Under the pieces are notes generated by a model. The model was not told where the DNA came from. It saw only the letters and a list, made by a program, of their open reading frames with translations, and made no database searches. Positions 55,991 to 64,000 of a DNA stretch of 64,000 nt are shown here, in pieces. The DNA is from Edaphobacter lichenicola (lineage in GTDB: Bacteria > Acidobacteriota > Terriglobia > Terriglobales > Acidobacteriaceae). The position numbers and the translations under genes are program-made. The stretch is from positions 1,798,001 through 1,862,000 of the forward strand of contig NZ_CP073696.1 of the NCBI RefSeq assembly GCF_025264645.1. Reading direction: 5' to 3'. Positions within the stretch are counted from its first letter, which is position 1. The number at the start of each line of letters is the position of its first letter.

Positions 55991-58417
55991 TTAGAGCGGT
56001 TCTACCGCGACAGGGGTGAGAGTCAGTTCGATAGTTTGGGAGCCAAGACGCGGATGAGTTGATGTTAGCCGAACTGTTCCTTCTTGTTCCTTCGCTCGCA
56101 ACCAAACGGCGCCTGTTCCCCCGATCAACGCGAAGGGATTGTCACCGATTAAAGTTGCAGGACCTTCCAGTTTGAATATGACAGGATCGTTCGCATAGGT
56201 CCGCACGGCCCCAAACTCGTCTGTCACCCGCATCACCACGCGTGTGGTATCAGCGCCGTCGGCCTGAAGCGTTGTGTCGTCAGCAAGCAGGACAAACTTC
56301 TGGTCAACGCCCAAACCGGATAGGGTCTTAGACGCTACCTGCTTTCCCTGCAAATAGCCATCGATCCTCAGATCCCCCCAACCATGCCGGTTAGTTCGCT
56401 TTACCTGGCTGCGGTCGAGAATGAACGGGGGGTATTTCAGGTGATCAAACTCTCCTCGGTCGGGATCGAGTTCCGCGATCAGGTCCCATGAGCTTGTCGC
56501 CACACTGTCGGCACGCTCATAGACTTTCAGATGATCGCAGTTCGAGCAGACGACGGCCTTGGTGAAGTTGGTCGACTCATCACTATTGGCCCAATGGAAG
56601 GCTGGTTCGAGAACAATCTCCTCGGTGGGGTCGCACTGCGACTTATAGAAGCCCCCGGCAGGTTTGAGCTCTCGGAAGATGTCCGTCACACCGTGATAGC
56701 AGATGCGATCTCCTGCCCCGAAGTTCGCGTGTGTGTTGTAGTCAAAGGCACACCAGCCGATGCCGCCCGCGTACTGCGGGTCGGATGCGAGTTGGTTATG
56801 GATGCGGGCGTGCCGCAACGTGTGTTCACGCTGGCGCTCGTCGTCATCTGTCGTCTTGGTAGGAAAAGTGTGTCCAACGAACTCGGTATTGAGGTACAGG
56901 GGATGATTCGGCTTTCTCAACGGGAAGCCGAAGTCGTTGATTGTGAAGACATCCTCCAAGAGCTCCGACTCCTTGAAGTTGCGGATGCCGCCCGTCTGTC
57001 GTGTCTTGTCCAGCGCGTGCGCAAGCGCATTAGTGCGGGTGTAAAAACCGTGATCGTCTGGAGATTCATTGATGCGCACGCCCCAAAGAATGATCGACGG
57101 ATGGTTCCAATCCCGCCGAACCATGCGCCCGACGTTGTCAATAGCGACAAGCTTCCACGGTTCGGGACCGATGTGTTGCCAGCCTGGAATCTCCTCGAGC
57201 ACAAGCAGACCGATTTCGTCGCAACAATCCAGAAAATGCCGGGACTGTGGGTAATGAGACGTTCGAACAATGTTGCAGTGGAGGGTATGGCGAAGAATCT
57301 TTGCGTCCTGGCGTTGTACGCGGGCCGGCATTGCCTGACCAACGAACGGGAAGGTCTGGTGGCGATCGAGGCCGCGCAGCTTGATGATTTTGCCGTTCAG
57401 TGAGAAGCCGTGATCGGTGAAAGTTGCTTCACGGAAACCGATACGACGGGTGTCCTCGTCCATAGTCTTGCCAGTATGGCGTAGACGTACCCGAACGTTA
57501 TAAAGGTTTGGAGTTGCGATATCCCAGAGCTTTACTCCGTCGAGTTCCTTGAAAGATAGCGTCTGCTTCGCAGGATCGTCGACCGTCTCGGTGCTCGAGT
57601 AAACCGGAGCGCTTGTGGCCGGGTCTGCTCCTGCATTCGGATCACTGCCCATCGATACCTTGAAAGTCTTGCTTGTCTTTGCAAGAGTACGTTCTCCCTC
57701 GAGCAACTCTGCCTCAAGAACCAGCTCACCGTGAGGGGGCGTGCCAGCGAGAAAGCAGTCCACGTCGAGCGAAGGCTTTCCGCTTAACACGTTCTTCGGA
57801 TGCGCAAATATATTGTCCAGGTAGAGGCTTGGAACCACGCGCAACGAGACTTCGCGATAGATTCCACCGAAGGTCAGGTAGTCAATTTCGTTACCGAACG
57901 GTGGAATGTCGCTTCGTTCTGTGGAATCTAATTGCACGACGAGGATGTTCTCTCCCTCTTTCTTCAGATGTGGGGTTAATTCAAAGGAAAACGGGGTAAA
58001 TCCGCCTTTGTACTCGCCGAGCGATGTGCCGTTGATCCACACCGTTGAGGCTGTCATCGCGCCTTCGAAGTCTACGAAGATACGTTTACCCGCCGACCCT
58101 GGAGGGGTCTTGAAGCGGCGGCGATAGGTCGAGATGAACTCGTAGTCCTTATCGTCGAAGCTATGCCATGGAAGGCTTATGTTCGTGTGTGGGATGACTA
58201 CTTGCTCGAAGGAAGAGTCGTCGAACTCGGGAGTTTCGGCTCCTGCGACCTTGGACGGGTGATATCGCCAGCCGCGATTGATTGGGAAAATTGCTCTTCC
58301 GTAGGTGGGAAGTTCTTCAGCGAAGGCGGAGATGCCTGGTAGCGTCGCTGCTGCCAGTAGAGTTCCTGTTGTGCGGAGAAAATCGCGTCGGTCCATCAAA
58401 TTAGCAAAATCAGCCAT
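55991..58417 (-). CDS. Tat-exported glycoside hydrolase family 2
   Basis: This 808-residue enzyme starts with a twin-arginine signal (DRRDFLRTTGTLLAAATLPG). It has the GH2 layout: sugar-binding jellyroll (about 45-200), Ig-like domain (about 205-330), TIM barrel (about 335-620), and a C-terminal beta domain. The likely acid/base is E451 in the unusual RINE context, and the nucleophile probably E512 (YLNTEFVGH). It cleaves a beta-glycoside such as a galactoside, glucuronide or mannoside of unknown identity. It probably degrades plant or microbial polymers in the periplasm. The start is 58417. Confidence 0.88.
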   Translation of the reverse strand: MADFANLMDRRDFLRTTGTLLAAATLPGISAFAEELPTYGRAIFPINRGWRYHPSKVAGAETPEFDDSSFEQVVIPHTNISLPWHSFDDKDYEFISTYRRRFKTPPGSAGKRIFVDFEGAMTASTVWINGTSLGEYKGGFTPFSFELTPHLKKEGENILVVQLDSTERSDIPPFGNEIDYLTFGGIYREVSLRVVPSLYLDNIFAHPKNVLSGKPSLDVDCFLAGTPPHGELVLEAELLEGERTLAKTSKTFKVSMGSDPNAGADPATSAPVYSSTETVDDPAKQTLSFKELDGVKLWDIATPNLYNVRVRLRHTGKTMDEDTRRIGFREATFTDHGFSLNGKIIKLRGLDRHQTFPFVGQAMPARVQRQDAKILRHTLHCNIVRTSHYPQSRHFLDCCDEIGLLVLEEIPGWQHIGPEPWKLVAIDNVGRMVRRDWNHPSIILWGVRINESPDDHGFYTRTNALAHALDKTRQTGGIRNFKESELLEDVFTINDFGFPLRKPNHPLYLNTEFVGHTFPTKTTDDDERQREHTLRHARIHNQLASDPQYAGGIGWCAFDYNTHANFGAGDRICYHGVTDIFRELKPAGGFYKSQCDPTEEIVLEPAFHWANSDESTNFTKAVVCSNCDHLKVYERADSVATSSWDLIAELDPDRGEFDHLKYPPFILDRSQVKRTNRHGWGDLRIDGYLQGKQVASKTLSGLGVDQKFVLLADDTTLQADGADTTRVVMRVTDEFGAVRTYANDPVIFKLEGPATLIGDNPFALIGGTGAVWLRAKEQEGTVRLTSTHPRLGSQTIELTLTPVAVEPL

Positions 58418-58866
58418 GCCAAATTCTACTTATAAACAGGTCTAGCTGGTGGGTGGAATCCATTCATTTTTTTGAGCTGGATTGTTTGCCTAAAGGCGTA
58501 GGAAGAAGCAAAAAAACAATGAAGAGAGGAAAGAAGTTTGGCGGATTTTTTTCAGCGAGTAGCTTTGTGTGTTTTGCTGGGTTTTTTGGTGAAAACGAGT
58601 GTCAAAACGTGGTGTTTTGATGGTCAATTGCTGGTGGGATGTGTGGTGAACGTGGTGCTTAAGCAGCCATGTTTCGAGCGCTGAAAAATGTGACACATAT
58701 TCTGAATTTATTTTGGTGGTTTTCCATTTTGGGATTTCGCACGCAGCAGACGGATTTGCGGGCACCGCGTTCTGGTGGTTGCGGGCCATCAGCGCACTCT
58801 GGTTGACGGCTCGAAGCTGTATAGCAATTGGTTGGAGAGCAAGCTTTTGCGGTCGATGTTGTCCTG
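58418..58866. other. Gene-free region holding repeat copy 2
   Basis: There is no supported gene between the GH2 start and the following unknown protein. The core is the dispersed repeat listed at 58548-58742. A minus-strand frame of 99 codons is a by-product of the CACCA boxes and not a convincing protein. Confidence 0.5.
58548..58742 (+). repeat. Dispersed non-coding repeat, copy 2
   Basis: Plus-strand TGGTG-type boxes begin at 58610, 58621, 58632, 58644 and 58653, spaced 11, 11, 12 and 9 bases as in copy 1. GTGTCA before the boxes and TGTGACA after them are also shared. Copy 2 lies upstream of the divergent GH2 gene. The spacers have diverged while the boxes stayed intact. Confidence 0.75.
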
Positions 58867-60075
58867 CTACCCGGTCGCTAATGAGAGCAATCCTTGAAGA
58901 TCAAGGGCGGAGTTTGATTCTGAGCCGCGAGGCAGGGACGGGGAGATCACCAGGGCTTGATTATGGCCTTCAAACCATACCAGGAACGAAGATTGTTCGG
59001 ATTGGGGGAGCCGCTGCTGGTTGATCCACTGATAGTAGGCGGCCATGTCCGCATCGACCAGAGAGCCGACAGGATCGACTTCAAGGTTGCCCCCGCTGCC
59101 AGACAGCAACTCGTTCATTGGCCTCTGCCGTTGCCGCGGGGCAAAGCGTACGAGTAAGGTTTGGGCCCGCGCCCGTCGTAGGACCTCGCGTGTCGTCCAT
59201 TGAACGAAGGTCGTGCTGAAGATCTGGGTGCCAGATCCTTCTGTCAGCAGCTTGACCTGGAAGCGTTCCAGTACCTCATCTCCTGTCTTGCCGATTGCGA
59301 GGTCGGTGGGAGATAGACGCGCCATGTGGGTGCGCAGTTCCTCGGGTCCCATGCCCGGCTTTGCAATTTCGGCCTGCATGTTTTTCAGTAATGCGGCGCG
59401 TACGGGCTCCATCTGCTGAAATGAGACGCAGCTGAGTAACGAACTGTGATTGGCTGCCTGCCCTCCATCGATGTACCAGTGTTCATAAGGCGCGGGATGC
59501 GCCTTTGCCCTTGCCTCCACTCCAGCCAACAGGAGTTCTACTCCGTTTTCCGGCTTGATCTGCTTGAAGTAGGTGCCGTGCTTGCGAAGATTGAGAAAGA
59601 GCGGCTCGTTATACGAGACAACACCTTGTCCGATGATTGCAATTCCCAACCTGCGCGTGGTTACCGGTTCGGGCGGCGCTGCTTTTTGAATGCGATTTCC
59701 GTAGACTAACGCTGCCTCGCGGAACGTATCCAGTTGGTGGGTTGACCACAGATAGGCCGATAGCTGTTCGACAAACTGGGCCGGCTGATTAATCCAATCA
59801 AGCTTCTCAAGCTTTGGCGAGAGCGAAAGCTGCGAGAAGGCTTGGAACCAATCTTTGAGTTGCGCCGGCGTCAGAGAGCTGAGCGTGACAAGCTCCTGAT
59901 CGATTGCAGTTCGTTCTGCGGGGAACTTGAAGTCATAGTCGATGACCTCTCGCAGAAGACTAGGCACGAAGCTAAGTGGCAGCTGCTGCAGTGTAACCAG
60001 ATGAGCCACGGCGATCTGCCCTGCTTTGGGCGGGTACCCGGCAAACTGTTCGGCTTTGAGATCGCTTGGCAGCAT
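58867..60075 (-). CDS. Unknown protein in an operon with a Tat-exported phosphatase-superfamily protein
   Basis: This 402-residue protein has no signal peptide or membrane helix. It contains RRLGIAIIGQGVV, APYEHWYIDGGQAAN, and an LVDADMAAYYQWINQQRLPQ segment. The family is unknown to me. Its stop overlaps nothing, but the start is only 3 bases from the preceding gene's stop, so they are cotranscribed. It may be exported with a partner or be a cytosolic companion; the sequence does not decide. Confidence 0.6.
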   Translation of the reverse strand: MLPSDLKAEQFAGYPPKAGQIAVAHLVTLQQLPLSFVPSLLREVIDYDFKFPAERTAIDQELVTLSSLTPAQLKDWFQAFSQLSLSPKLEKLDWINQPAQFVEQLSAYLWSTHQLDTFREAALVYGNRIQKAAPPEPVTTRRLGIAIIGQGVVSYNEPLFLNLRKHGTYFKQIKPENGVELLLAGVEARAKAHPAPYEHWYIDGGQAANHSSLLSCVSFQQMEPVRAALLKNMQAEIAKPGMGPEELRTHMARLSPTDLAIGKTGDEVLERFQVKLLTEGSGTQIFSTTFVQWTTREVLRRARAQTLLVRFAPRQRQRPMNELLSGSGGNLEVDPVGSLVDADMAAYYQWINQQRLPQSEQSSFLVWFEGHNQALVISPSLPRGSESNSALDLQGLLSLATG

Positions 60076-60077
60076 GT

Positions 60078-61250
60078 CTACAACAACTCATGAATCGGAA
60101 CACCGTGTGAAAGCTTCGGCGAGAAGCCCATCAATGCGCCTAGAGTGGGTACGAGATCGATCGATTGCAATGGCCGATCATATACCATTCCCGGGCGGAC
60201 ACCTGCGCCGAGAGTCATCATCCAAGTAGTGCGTGACGCCGCGTCGCCAGTGCGATGATGCTGAAATCCATTGCCGCCGGCGTCTTCGTCGGCATCACGT
60301 CCAAAATCGGGAAGGACAAACATCGTCGTATTGCCCGCATATTCAGGTTCGGCCTGAACCACCTTCCATAGCTCTGCGCAGAGACGGTCCGTGCGTCGAA
60401 TAGCATCCACATAGAGCGAGTAGGCGCCGGAGTGAGCGATGTCGATATCATGCATGGTGATCCAGAGCAAATTGGGCGACTCCTGTTGCATCAGACGTTT
60501 TGCGACGTAGATCGAGAGTTCGTCCGGGCTTGAGACGGTTCGTGCATGCGCCATGAAGTCATCGACCGAGAGCTTTAATATTCTCTCCATCTGCTGCAGT
60601 TCAAATTCTCCCCCACCGATCTGCGGGGCGTAGAGCGGGGTCTCGTAGTTGTCGTGTAGTAAATGGTTGTAGTCCGTCGATCCGGATGTTGCCGCACTGA
60701 GTAGATGCTTTGGCAAGATGACTTTGGCGCCAAGACCCGGGCCGTAGGAGCGAGACTCGCTTTCGCCAATCCGATTAAATCCGTTGCTTGGAGCGACGAC
60801 CCACGCGCTTGACGATGGACGATTCAGATCCTTGCGAAAGTACTCGAAGACGGTTGGGTGCTCGGGTGGAACTGCCGAGAAGTTGTTGAGTGTTTCGTAG
60901 ACACCGGTCGCGAGACTCGCAGTCGCTACGTAGTGACCGAGTATTCCTTGATTCATCACCTGGGTGAAGAAGCTGGACTGCGGAGCCAGCTCCTGGAGCA
61001 TGTGCGGAATATTCTGCTGCCCTTCGGGTGCGAAGGTCTCCTGATCGCGAGCGCCTCCGCCAAACGTAATGACGATGACCTTTCGCTTCTTCGCTGCAGC
61101 CTCTCCATACACAAACGGGCTGGCGCTCGTGAGTGTGCTCCCTAGTGCAAGCCCCGCCGTAGTTCGCAGAAATTCGCGCCTGGTGACGCCCAGATGACGG
61201 GCCACTTCGTGTCGTGCTGGAACTGCCTTGCTGAATGATGCAGGCTTCAA
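60078..61250 (-). CDS. Tat-exported alkaline phosphatase-superfamily protein (DUF1501-like)
   Basis: This 390-residue protein has a twin-arginine signal (TRREFLRTTAGLALGS). The fold resembles DUF1501 and sulfatase-like enzymes: an early ITFGGGARDQETF, a WITMHDIDIAHSG region, then DFGRDADED and HHRTGD, which supply metal-binding residues. It may hydrolyse phosphate or sulfate esters, or bind metal only. It lies between the TPR gene and the unknown 402-residue protein, within 70 bases on either side, so an operon is likely. Confidence 0.72.
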   Translation of the reverse strand: MKPASFSKAVPARHEVARHLGVTRREFLRTTAGLALGSTLTSASPFVYGEAAAKKRKVIVITFGGGARDQETFAPEGQQNIPHMLQELAPQSSFFTQVMNQGILGHYVATASLATGVYETLNNFSAVPPEHPTVFEYFRKDLNRPSSSAWVVAPSNGFNRIGESESRSYGPGLGAKVILPKHLLSAATSGSTDYNHLLHDNYETPLYAPQIGGGEFELQQMERILKLSVDDFMAHARTVSSPDELSIYVAKRLMQQESPNLLWITMHDIDIAHSGAYSLYVDAIRRTDRLCAELWKVVQAEPEYAGNTTMFVLPDFGRDADEDAGGNGFQHHRTGDAASRTTWMMTLGAGVRPGMVYDRPLQSIDLVPTLGALMGFSPKLSHGVPIHELL

Positions 61251-61316
61251 CTGAGATCCACCTTATGACCCTTCGGTTTCGATCGTTCGCCTACCTCTTG
61301 CTTTCAGACGCGCACC

Positions 61317-62732
61317 TCACGGCTTAGTGACAGACGCGGGCTTCGCCGAATAGACAAACTGTTGCACTTCGGCCCTTTCTTTGTCGACTGCTGCCATATG
61401 TTGCGCCTGGAGCTGCTGATACACAGTAAATTCTTTTTGTGCCTGATCCTTCTGCCCTACTCGAACATAGTATTGGCCGAGGCGGTAGTGCGCATCCGGA
61501 AGATTGGGATTCAGCTCCAATGCCCGTTGATACTCGGGCAGCGATTTGGCTGACTCGTGCTGATCTGCGTAGAGGATGCCTAACTGCAGGTGTGCGTCGG
61601 CAAGTGTTCCATCTAACGCAATCGACTTTTGCAGCAGGGCCTCGACTGCGTGGAAATCTACACTGGTTTCTTCGAGCCGCTTTCCCTTCCATAGACTCAC
61701 GGCGTAATAATACTGGGCCAGCGCGTTGTTTGGCTGTAGCTCCGAGTAGCGTCGGAACCTCTGGATTACATCATCGGCCTGGTTCGGAGAACTAAGGTAC
61801 GACTTGGATAGAAAGAGATAGCAGCGGGCATCGGTTGGATCGAGATCTGCTGCGGCCAGCAAGGATTTGATCGACTCCTCGTAATTACCTCGTGAGTACA
61901 ACGCCATTCCTAACCCGATCAACAGCCGGGGAGATTTCGGGTAGCGCTGGCTCGCAAGCTGAAAGACCTCGATGGCTGGCTCGTAGGTTCTGTGGAGAAG
62001 AAGCTCGCTTCCCAAGGTAAAGAGGTTGTCCTCGCTGGGGTCCATTTGAGCGGCAATTTGAAACTCGTTCGCCGCTTGAAGATATCTTCCATCCTTCTCC
62101 TCGATCTGACCCAACAAGTTGTGTAGCTCTCCAGTGTTCTTTTGCGCCATGATGCTCTGGATAAGTTGTCGCGCGTCGGCCGACTTTCCTGTTAGGAAGA
62201 ATGCCAACGCCAGATCGTAGCTGTTGTTGTAGGAGGAGGGGTTGATTCTCTGGGCTTGCTCCAGGAGAGGGAGCGCATCCGCAATCTTGTTGGACTGAAG
62301 ATAGAAGTCGGCCAGGTTATGGTTGGCATCGAAGTCTCGAGGCGCGAGAGCGAGCGCTTTACGAAGTTGTGCTTCAGCTAGATCCAGCTTTCCCGAATGG
62401 GTGAGGTTCGCTGCCAGATTCGTTCTAGCGACTGCTGAATCAGGTTTCAGGCGGACTGCTATTTCGAGATGTTTTTGAGCTTTTGCATCTTCCGACTCCG
62501 CGGCGTAGACGAGGCCTAAAAGCTCATGGATCTCAAAGCTCTGCGGTGCAGATGGTAAGAGGCGTTCCAGTTGGGTTGCGGCATCGACAAAGTGACCTGC
62601 GTCGTATTGCGCTTCCGCAGATTGAAACTCGCGATCAAGTTTCTGGTTGGGCTTGTCTTCTGCCGTCGCAGAGCTTATGCAAAGCAGTGCGAAACAAAAG
62701 ACCAGTAGCCGAAACCGAGCCCCCGTGCTCAT
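61317..62732 (-). CDS. Secreted TPR-repeat protein
   Basis: This 471-residue protein has a signal peptide (LLVFCFALLCISSATA) and about ten to twelve tetratricopeptide repeats from residue 35 to 440 (e.g. HYRLGQYYVRVGQKDQAQKEF). The TPR solenoid should mediate protein contacts in the periplasm. It lies first in a run of three same-strand genes and downstream of the TonB receptor, from which it is separated by a terminator-like hairpin. The partners may be the two following proteins. Confidence 0.85.
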   Translation of the reverse strand: MSTGARFRLLVFCFALLCISSATAEDKPNQKLDREFQSAEAQYDAGHFVDAATQLERLLPSAPQSFEIHELLGLVYAAESEDAKAQKHLEIAVRLKPDSAVARTNLAANLTHSGKLDLAEAQLRKALALAPRDFDANHNLADFYLQSNKIADALPLLEQAQRINPSSYNNSYDLALAFFLTGKSADARQLIQSIMAQKNTGELHNLLGQIEEKDGRYLQAANEFQIAAQMDPSEDNLFTLGSELLLHRTYEPAIEVFQLASQRYPKSPRLLIGLGMALYSRGNYEESIKSLLAAADLDPTDARCYLFLSKSYLSSPNQADDVIQRFRRYSELQPNNALAQYYYAVSLWKGKRLEETSVDFHAVEALLQKSIALDGTLADAHLQLGILYADQHESAKSLPEYQRALELNPNLPDAHYRLGQYYVRVGQKDQAQKEFTVYQQLQAQHMAAVDKERAEVQQFVYSAKPASVTKP

Positions 62733-62773
62733 ACTCCACCTCTGTGATCGCTGCGTGGGGACGTGCCACGCAG

Positions 62774-62820
62774 AAAGACACCCTTGAAGCCACTTGATTC
62801 TGTGACTTCAAGGGTGTCTT
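62774..62820 (-). terminator. Long hairpin between the TonB receptor and TPR genes
   Basis: AAGACACCCTTGAAG and CTTCAAGGGTGTCTT are perfect complements flanking a central stretch, making an 15-18 bp stem. The tail on the minus strand is TTTCTG. It likely stops transcription after the TonB receptor, 11 bases beyond its stop, and works in both directions. Confidence 0.75.
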
Positions 62821-62830
62821 CCATCTTAGC

Positions 62831-64000
62831 TTAGAAGTACAGTTTCAGAGCGAATTGGACCTGTCTCGGATTGGTGCGAGTGGATCCAATTTCACCGAAC
62901 GTATTGCTGGTGAAGTTGCCAGAACCAGAGATTCCGACAACGCCGTTGCCGCCGAAGTTAGGAGCATTGAAGTTCGGGTGGTTGAAGATGTTGAAGAACT
63001 CAGACCGGAACTGCATCGAGAATCGTTCGGTAAGCTGGAAGGCTTTGAACGCCGAGAAGTCGAAGGTCTTGATTGGTGGGCCGGTAGTGGTTGCTGGGTT
63101 ACCTCCCAGCAGGGCGGCACCGGTTGCAGGGATGCATCCTGCTGTTGCTGGAGAGCCCAGCGGGCAAGGTTGCTGGAACGCATTCGGATTACCGAACCAA
63201 CTCAACTTATTGTTCCCGTCGAGATGCAGGCCAAGCTTCTGACTCTCCCCGGGAACGTTGACATCGTCGCAGTTGGTTCCCGAAGTGGTCGCGGTCGGGC
63301 AGGTGAGGGTGATCGGTTGGCCGCCCTCAAGAGTTACGATCCAGTTTGCGCTCCAACCTCCAATGACAGCGTTGGTCAGCTTCCCTGAGTTGCTCAGGAA
63401 CTGCTTGCCACTGCCAAATGGAAGGCCATATCCGCCGCTGAAGTGAAATACATTTCGGATATCGAAACCGGCGAGCGCATTGTCAAAACCAATACCAAGG
63501 CCCGGTACTGCCGGTGCGCGGTATCCGCCTACGCTCCCTCCGTTCAACAGGTCGCCAGCATCGGAGAGTGTCTTCGAATAGGTGTAAGTGGCGAGGTAGC
63601 TTAGGCCCTTCCAGTTCGCTTGTTCGAGCTTCATTTGCAGGCCGTTGTAGTCGCTACTTCCAATCGTTCGCTGATAACTACCGTTGCGTGCAAAGTCAGG
63701 GAATGGAAGTGCGCCTGGTGTGGTGGTCAGGTTTGTACCGGCTGCCCAGAGTTGGGATGGGTTGTTGTTGCCAATACCTGTCTGAAGATTCCAAGCATTC
63801 GTAAAGACATAGCCCACGGTCGCACTTAGTGTCTGGGTTACCGCATATTGAACAGTAAGGTTCGAGCTCAACGTAACAGGGGTTTGGTAGTTGAACTGAA
63901 GTCCCTGCAGATTGAGCTGCGATCCATTGACCTGAGTGGGCGTAAAGGAGAGACAGGAGAAACCCGACTCAAAGGTTGCGGTTCCACCTGGGCCACCTGT
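62831..64000 (-). CDS. TonB-dependent receptor, Oar-like, C-terminal part (truncated by window edge)
   Basis: This fragment of 389 residues is the C-terminal barrel part of a large outer-membrane receptor. The frame is open to the window edge at 64000 and includes PTQVNGSQLNLQG in the upstream portion. It has beta strands with aromatic ends such as NWKGLSYLATYTYSKTLSDAGD, FSMQFRSEFFNIFNHPNFN and the final VQFALKLYF, typical of Acidobacteriota carboxypeptidase-regulatory/Oar receptors. The likely ligand is a glycan or peptide; the nearby GH2 would fit a glycan, by inference. Confidence 0.9.
   Translation of the reverse strand, partial: TGGPGGTATFESGFSCLSFTPTQVNGSQLNLQGLQFNYQTPVTLSSNLTVQYAVTQTLSATVGYVFTNAWNLQTGIGNNNPSQLWAAGTNLTTTPGALPFPDFARNGSYQRTIGSSDYNGLQMKLEQANWKGLSYLATYTYSKTLSDAGDLLNGGSVGGYRAPAVPGLGIGFDNALAGFDIRNVFHFSGGYGLPFGSGKQFLSNSGKLTNAVIGGWSANWIVTLEGGQPITLTCPTATTSGTNCDDVNVPGESQKLGLHLDGNNKLSWFGNPNAFQQPCPLGSPATAGCIPATGAALLGGNPATTTGPPIKTFDFSAFKAFQLTERFSMQFRSEFFNIFNHPNFNAPNFGGNGVVGISGSGNFTSNTFGEIGSTRTNPRQVQFALKLYF

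Noticed and set aside
56531..57403. Plus-strand frame of 290 codons inside the GH2 gene
   Set aside because: The GH2 reading frame has motifs and a Tat signal; the other frame has no recognisable domain.
58490..58789. Minus-strand 99-codon frame across repeat copy 2
   Set aside because: A His/Thr/Lys-rich peptide arises from CACCA boxes; box spacing is not a multiple of three, and there is no start signal, so the repeat seems to act as DNA or RNA.
62774..62820. Long inverted repeat that could be a transposon end
   Set aside because: It lies directly after a stop codon and has only one copy; a terminator explains it better.

Overview
The window looks like a chromosomal segment of an Acidobacteriota member, probably family Acidobacteriaceae (Granulicella/Edaphobacter/Terriglobus-like). 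This placement is an inference. It rests on moderately high GC with strong C bias at third codon positions, paired DUF507 proteins, a fused LptF-LptG permease, a large Oar-like TonB receptor, and many secreted proteins of unknown function. I see no phage, transposase, CRISPR array or rRNA. The window holds about 54 protein genes and two tRNAs.

Region by region: 0-16 kb carries the deoC 3' end, a GAF-GAF-PP2C phosphatase, secreted proteins, aroA, two divergent glycosyltransferases, a miaB-bfn pair, a secreted zinc phospholipase-like gene that appears frameshifted, and two tRNA-Glu genes. 16-31 kb carries DUF507 twins, a 2Fe-2S ferredoxin, recJ, glgP, a xerC/xerD pair, an aldo/keto reductase, a POTRA protein, ffh and an AT-richer membrane J-domain protein. 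31-48 kb carries small KTSC-like and DUF3309-like proteins, a Fur regulator, a HerA-like ATPase behind a 9-bp tandem repeat, a hydrolase-peroxiredoxin-IclR group, manA, a fatty acid desaturase, a kinase-MarC-response regulator group and lptFG.

From about 48 kb the base composition changes: the strong C-over-G excess on the + strand disappears. This part holds paired small EamA/SMR-type transporters, an asparagine synthetase, a convincing UDP-sulfoquinovose synthase facing a ceramide-glucosyltransferase/HpnI-like enzyme, copC-copD, a Tat-exported GH2 enzyme, an operon-like run of a TPR protein, a Tat-exported phosphatase-superfamily protein and an unknown protein, and the 3' part of a TonB receptor.

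The most noteworthy signals are: a dispersed non-coding repeat at 22.6 and 58.6 kb with TGGTG boxes spaced about one helical turn apart, with spacing identical in both copies; the possible sulfoquinovose glycolipid cluster at 48-54 kb; a start codon buried in a perfect 13-bp hairpin at 32.0 kb; the DUF4236-transmembrane-J-domain protein; and the broken zinc-enzyme gene at 13.9 kb.
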